DNA from: an uncultured Clostridia bacterium
Lineage (GTDB): Bacteria; Bacillota; Clostridia; TANB77; CAG-508
Assembly (NCBI GenBank): GCA_948919095.1
Contig: CAQYCU010000002.1
Coordinates: 1-45,567, forward strand
DNA length: 45,567 bases
Direction: 5' to 3'
The notes under the pieces were generated by a model, which was not told the DNA's origin, ran no database searches, and was given only the letters and a program-made list of their open reading frames with translations. Positions 43,274 through 45,567 of this stretch are shown here, piece after piece. Position 1 is the stretch's first letter; every line of letters begins with the position of its first letter. Position numbers and translations under genes: made by a program.

Positions 43274-43368
43274 TTTTGCTCCTCATTGGATAACCTTTTT
43301 AGTAAGGCTATTTTTTGTAATTATTTTATATACGCATTATAGTCATTTTATATAAATTCTATAACGAT

Positions 43369-43698
43369 TTATAGTCCTGGTATGTTATATTTTCCAAATT
43401 CCTGTGATGTTGCTGTATCTACTTTTTTTAGAGCATCATTTACACAAGTTAGTATTATATCTTGTAACATCTCTACATCCTCTGGGTCTACTATTTCTTT
43501 TTTTATTTTTATTTCTTGTACTTCTTTTGCGCCATTTACTTTTACATATACTGCTCCACCTCCTGCTGTACTCTCAAATATTTGACTTGCTAAATTTGCT
43601 TGTGATTTTTCCATATCTTCTTGCATTTTTTTAGCTTGTTTCATTAGTTGGTTCATATTCATTCCTCCGAACCCTCCTGGAAATCCTCCTCTTGACAT
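43369..43698 (-). CDS. ybaB: YbaB/EbfC family nucleoid-associated protein (109 aa)
   Basis: A Gly/Met-rich start (SRGGFPGGFGGMNMNQLMKQ) is followed by the family core AKKMQEDMEKSQANL, the beta region GGGAVYVKVNGAKEVQEIKI and VDPEDVEMLQDIILTCVNDA. Family members form dimers that bind DNA. It sits between dnaX and recR, as in most bacteria. The start follows AAGGAGGAATAAGC. Confidence 0.95.
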   Translation of the reverse strand: MSRGGFPGGFGGMNMNQLMKQAKKMQEDMEKSQANLASQIFESTAGGGAVYVKVNGAKEVQEIKIKKEIVDPEDVEMLQDIILTCVNDALKKVDTATSQEFGKYNIPGL

Positions 43699-43761
43699 TG
43701 CTTATTCCTCCTTTTTAATATTTTCTTATTTATCTTGATTTTTTATTGAATATTTTTATTT

Positions 43762-45366
43762 TTAATCAATTATATTTATATTTATTCCGATTCCTAATGA
43801 ATCGTTATTTTGCGTTTTTGTTTCTTCCTTTAAATCAATATTATCTTTATTTTTGCCATCAATTAACTTAATTCTCATGTCTTTTTTGCATTCTATTGAT
43901 ACTAATCTTCTAAGTTCATTTATATTTTCACTTTTTTCTATTATGCTTTTTCTGAAACTATTAATACCTTCTGGAAATTCTATTCCGACTGTCATATCAT
44001 CAATTACTATCGCATTTGTTCCTATCAAATTTGAACATAATATTTGATTTCTATCTTTTTTCAATGTATCAATTACTTTATTCCAAAATACTGCTTTTTG
44101 CATTGGTTGTTCTTTCTTATTAGATGTGTTTATATCGTTTTCTTGTGTTTTTTCATTGTTTTCTTGCACTGTATTTTTATTATTTTCGTCATCTTTTTTT
44201 GATTTAATATTATTTTTGCTTAATTGTGTAGTATTGCCTGTACTTCCATTAGTTTTATTTAATACTACTGCTTTTTCATAATACATTTCTTGTGAACAAA
44301 GTTTTAATATCCCTACTTGAAATACTATATTTTTTTGTGATGACCATTTTATATCATTTTCTAATTTAGATAATGAATAAATTATATTTAATAGTCGTTG
44401 TTTTTCAACATTATTCATTATATTTTGCATAATATCTATGTCTTCTTTGTTATATGTATTTGATATAGAATTTGTCGTTTTAAGTAATAACATGTCTCTT
44501 GTATATTTAATAGTTTCCCAAAGTAAATTATTTATGTCTTTCCCTTCTTTTATGGCTTGCTCTGTAATTTGTAGTGCTGTTTCTGTATCATAATTTATTA
44601 TTGTTTCAATAACTTTAGATATATATTTTTTTTCTGGTATTCCTACTAATTCCTTTATTTTGTCTTCTGTTATCTGATTTTCTCCATCTTCTGCGCATCT
44701 TTCTAATATTGAAAGTGCGTCTCTCATTCCTCCTTCTGCAAGTTCAGCAATTAAGTCTAGTGCTTTTTCTTCAAATTTTATTTGACATTCTTCACATATC
44801 TTCTTTAAATTTTCTATTATTTTATTTTCTGATATTTTTTTAAAATCAAATCTTTGACATCTTGAAAGTATTGTTGCTGGTAATTTTTGCGGTTCTGTTG
44901 TTGCGAGTATAAATTTAACATGTTTTGGTGGCTCTTCTAATGTTTTTAAAAGTGCGTTAAATGCTCCTGTAGATAGCATATGTACCTCATCTATAATATA
45001 TACCCTATATTTTGCTATTGTTGGTAAAAAGTTTACTTCATCTCTTATTGTTCTAATATCATCTACCCCATTATTTGATGCTGCATCCATTTCAACTATA
45101 TCTGTTAATGAACCATTTAGAGCTGCTTTACATACACTACATTCATTACAAGGTTCACCGTCTTTTATGTTTAAGCAATTTATTGCTCTAGCTAGTACTT
45201 TTGCTGAGGATGTCTTTCCACATCCTCTACATCCTGTGAATAAGTATGCGTGTCCAACTCTATCTGATATTACTTGATTTTTTAATGTTGTTATTATATG
45301 TTCTTGTCCAAGTATTTCGTTAAATGTCATTGGTCTAAATCTTCTGTATAATGCAGTATATTCCAT
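43762..45366 (-). CDS. dnaX: DNA polymerase III gamma/tau subunit (534 aa)
   Basis: Clamp-loader ATPase. It begins MEYTALYRRFRPMTFNEILG, with Walker A GCRGCGKTSS (45-54), a zinc site with Cys at about 64, 73, 76 and 79 (CNECSVC), Walker B VYIIDEVHML and the sensor ILSRCQRFDFKK. Collar helices extend to about 350. The C-terminal 180 residues have an Asn/Lys-rich linker (about 375-420) and a tau-like end. The ATG at 45366 has AAAGGA 8 bases upstream; the ATG two codons earlier is too close to it. The SRP RNA gene lies directly upstream. Confidence 0.95.
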   Translation of the reverse strand: MEYTALYRRFRPMTFNEILGQEHIITTLKNQVISDRVGHAYLFTGCRGCGKTSSAKVLARAINCLNIKDGEPCNECSVCKAALNGSLTDIVEMDAASNNGVDDIRTIRDEVNFLPTIAKYRVYIIDEVHMLSTGAFNALLKTLEEPPKHVKFILATTEPQKLPATILSRCQRFDFKKISENKIIENLKKICEECQIKFEEKALDLIAELAEGGMRDALSILERCAEDGENQITEDKIKELVGIPEKKYISKVIETIINYDTETALQITEQAIKEGKDINNLLWETIKYTRDMLLLKTTNSISNTYNKEDIDIMQNIMNNVEKQRLLNIIYSLSKLENDIKWSSQKNIVFQVGILKLCSQEMYYEKAVVLNKTNGSTGNTTQLSKNNIKSKKDDENNKNTVQENNEKTQENDINTSNKKEQPMQKAVFWNKVIDTLKKDRNQILCSNLIGTNAIVIDDMTVGIEFPEGINSFRKSIIEKSENINELRRLVSIECKKDMRIKLIDGKNKDNIDLKEETKTQNNDSLGIGININIID

Positions 45367-45431
45367 TTTCATTGTCCTTTCTCTGTTTTTAGGAAATTAT
45401 AATGAATTTATTTCTTTATAATGTTAAATGT

Positions 45432-45567
45432 GGGTATGTTTTATATTTCCTTAGTTTAGGATATTTCCACATAAAAGTTTCTACTTATTGCTGCTTCCTT
45501 CCGGACCTGACAAGGTTCATAGTCTTCTATTGAAAATACCCTAAATTAAAGAAATATTCTCATACCC
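45432..45567 (-). ncRNA. ffs: Signal recognition particle RNA, 5' end beyond the window
   Basis: The minus strand carries the invariant domain IV hairpin CAGGTCCGGAAGGAAGCAGC near 45488-45507, where Ffh binds. Outside it the two flanks pair for a long way: CTTTAATTTAGGGTATTTTC (45551-45532) with GGAAATATCCTAAACTAAGG (45468-45449), then after a small loop GGGTATG (45567-45561) with CATACCC (45438-45432). The pairing reaches the window edge, so the RNA is longer than the about 100-nt short form and is probably the long Bacillus/Clostridium type with an Alu domain outside the window. The gene order SRP RNA-dnaX-ybaB-recR is typical of Firmicutes. The exact 3' end is not certain. Confidence 0.92.

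Noticed and set aside
1..45567. CRISPR arrays and tRNA or rRNA genes
   Set aside because: No regularly spaced direct repeats and no tRNA- or rRNA-like sequence were seen on either strand; the SRP RNA is the only structural RNA of known family recognised.

Overview
The window reads as the chromosome of a low-GC, spore-forming Gram-positive bacterium of the Clostridia. The grounds are A/T-rich codon use throughout, strong AGGAGG-type ribosome binding sites, the Firmicutes order SRP RNA–dnaX–ybaB–recR, and sporulation or germination genes (ypeB, cwlD). Nothing seen fixes the genus; an uncultured gut lineage is a guess. Most genes are on the minus strand.

Left part (1–9.1 kb): the 5' end of a pcrA/uvrD helicase gene (minus) diverges from a small orphan gene of clearly higher GC (44%). 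A ZIP-family metal transporter gene follows, cut in two by a 6,306-bp integrative element. The element encodes a large serine recombinase next to one end. Its attP can be rebuilt as a 48-bp near-palindrome, and a 9-bp core is repeated at both junctions. Cargo: two tiny genes, a two-gene membrane/PH-domain module, a probable type I toxin–antitoxin locus with convergent promoters and a shared terminator, a decayed phage terminase, and an unknown gene overlapping a non-specific nuclease gene. Beyond the element is a frameshifted L,D-transpeptidase gene.

Middle (9.1–31.8 kb): prfA–tyrS with an unusual prfA leader (a perfect hairpin between Shine–Dalgarno and start); a YhaO/YhaN-type nuclease–ATPase pair whose ATPase has two membrane helices in its coiled coil; an operon of two unknown proteins plus an orphan VirD4/TraG-type coupling ATPase, driven by a perfect consensus promoter; murF–ddl–yqeK–dnaJ-like; ypeB; and one 8-kb gene for a 2,672-residue cyclic-glucan-synthase-like membrane enzyme.

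Right part (31.8–45.6 kb): a cluster of LemA, TPM-domain, SPFH, zinc-ribbon membrane and Asn-rich membrane proteins that resembles the Bacillus PspA–YdjGHI membrane-stress module, but without PspA in view; then cwlD, an AI-2E-family permease, exonuclease III, a YabE-like G5/SleB-type wall hydrolase, a UgtP-like glycolipid glucosyltransferase, recR, ybaB, dnaX and the SRP RNA, which runs off the right edge. Three genes (zip, ldt, TPM) are broken: zip by the insertion, and all three carry an apparent one-base reading-frame fault.
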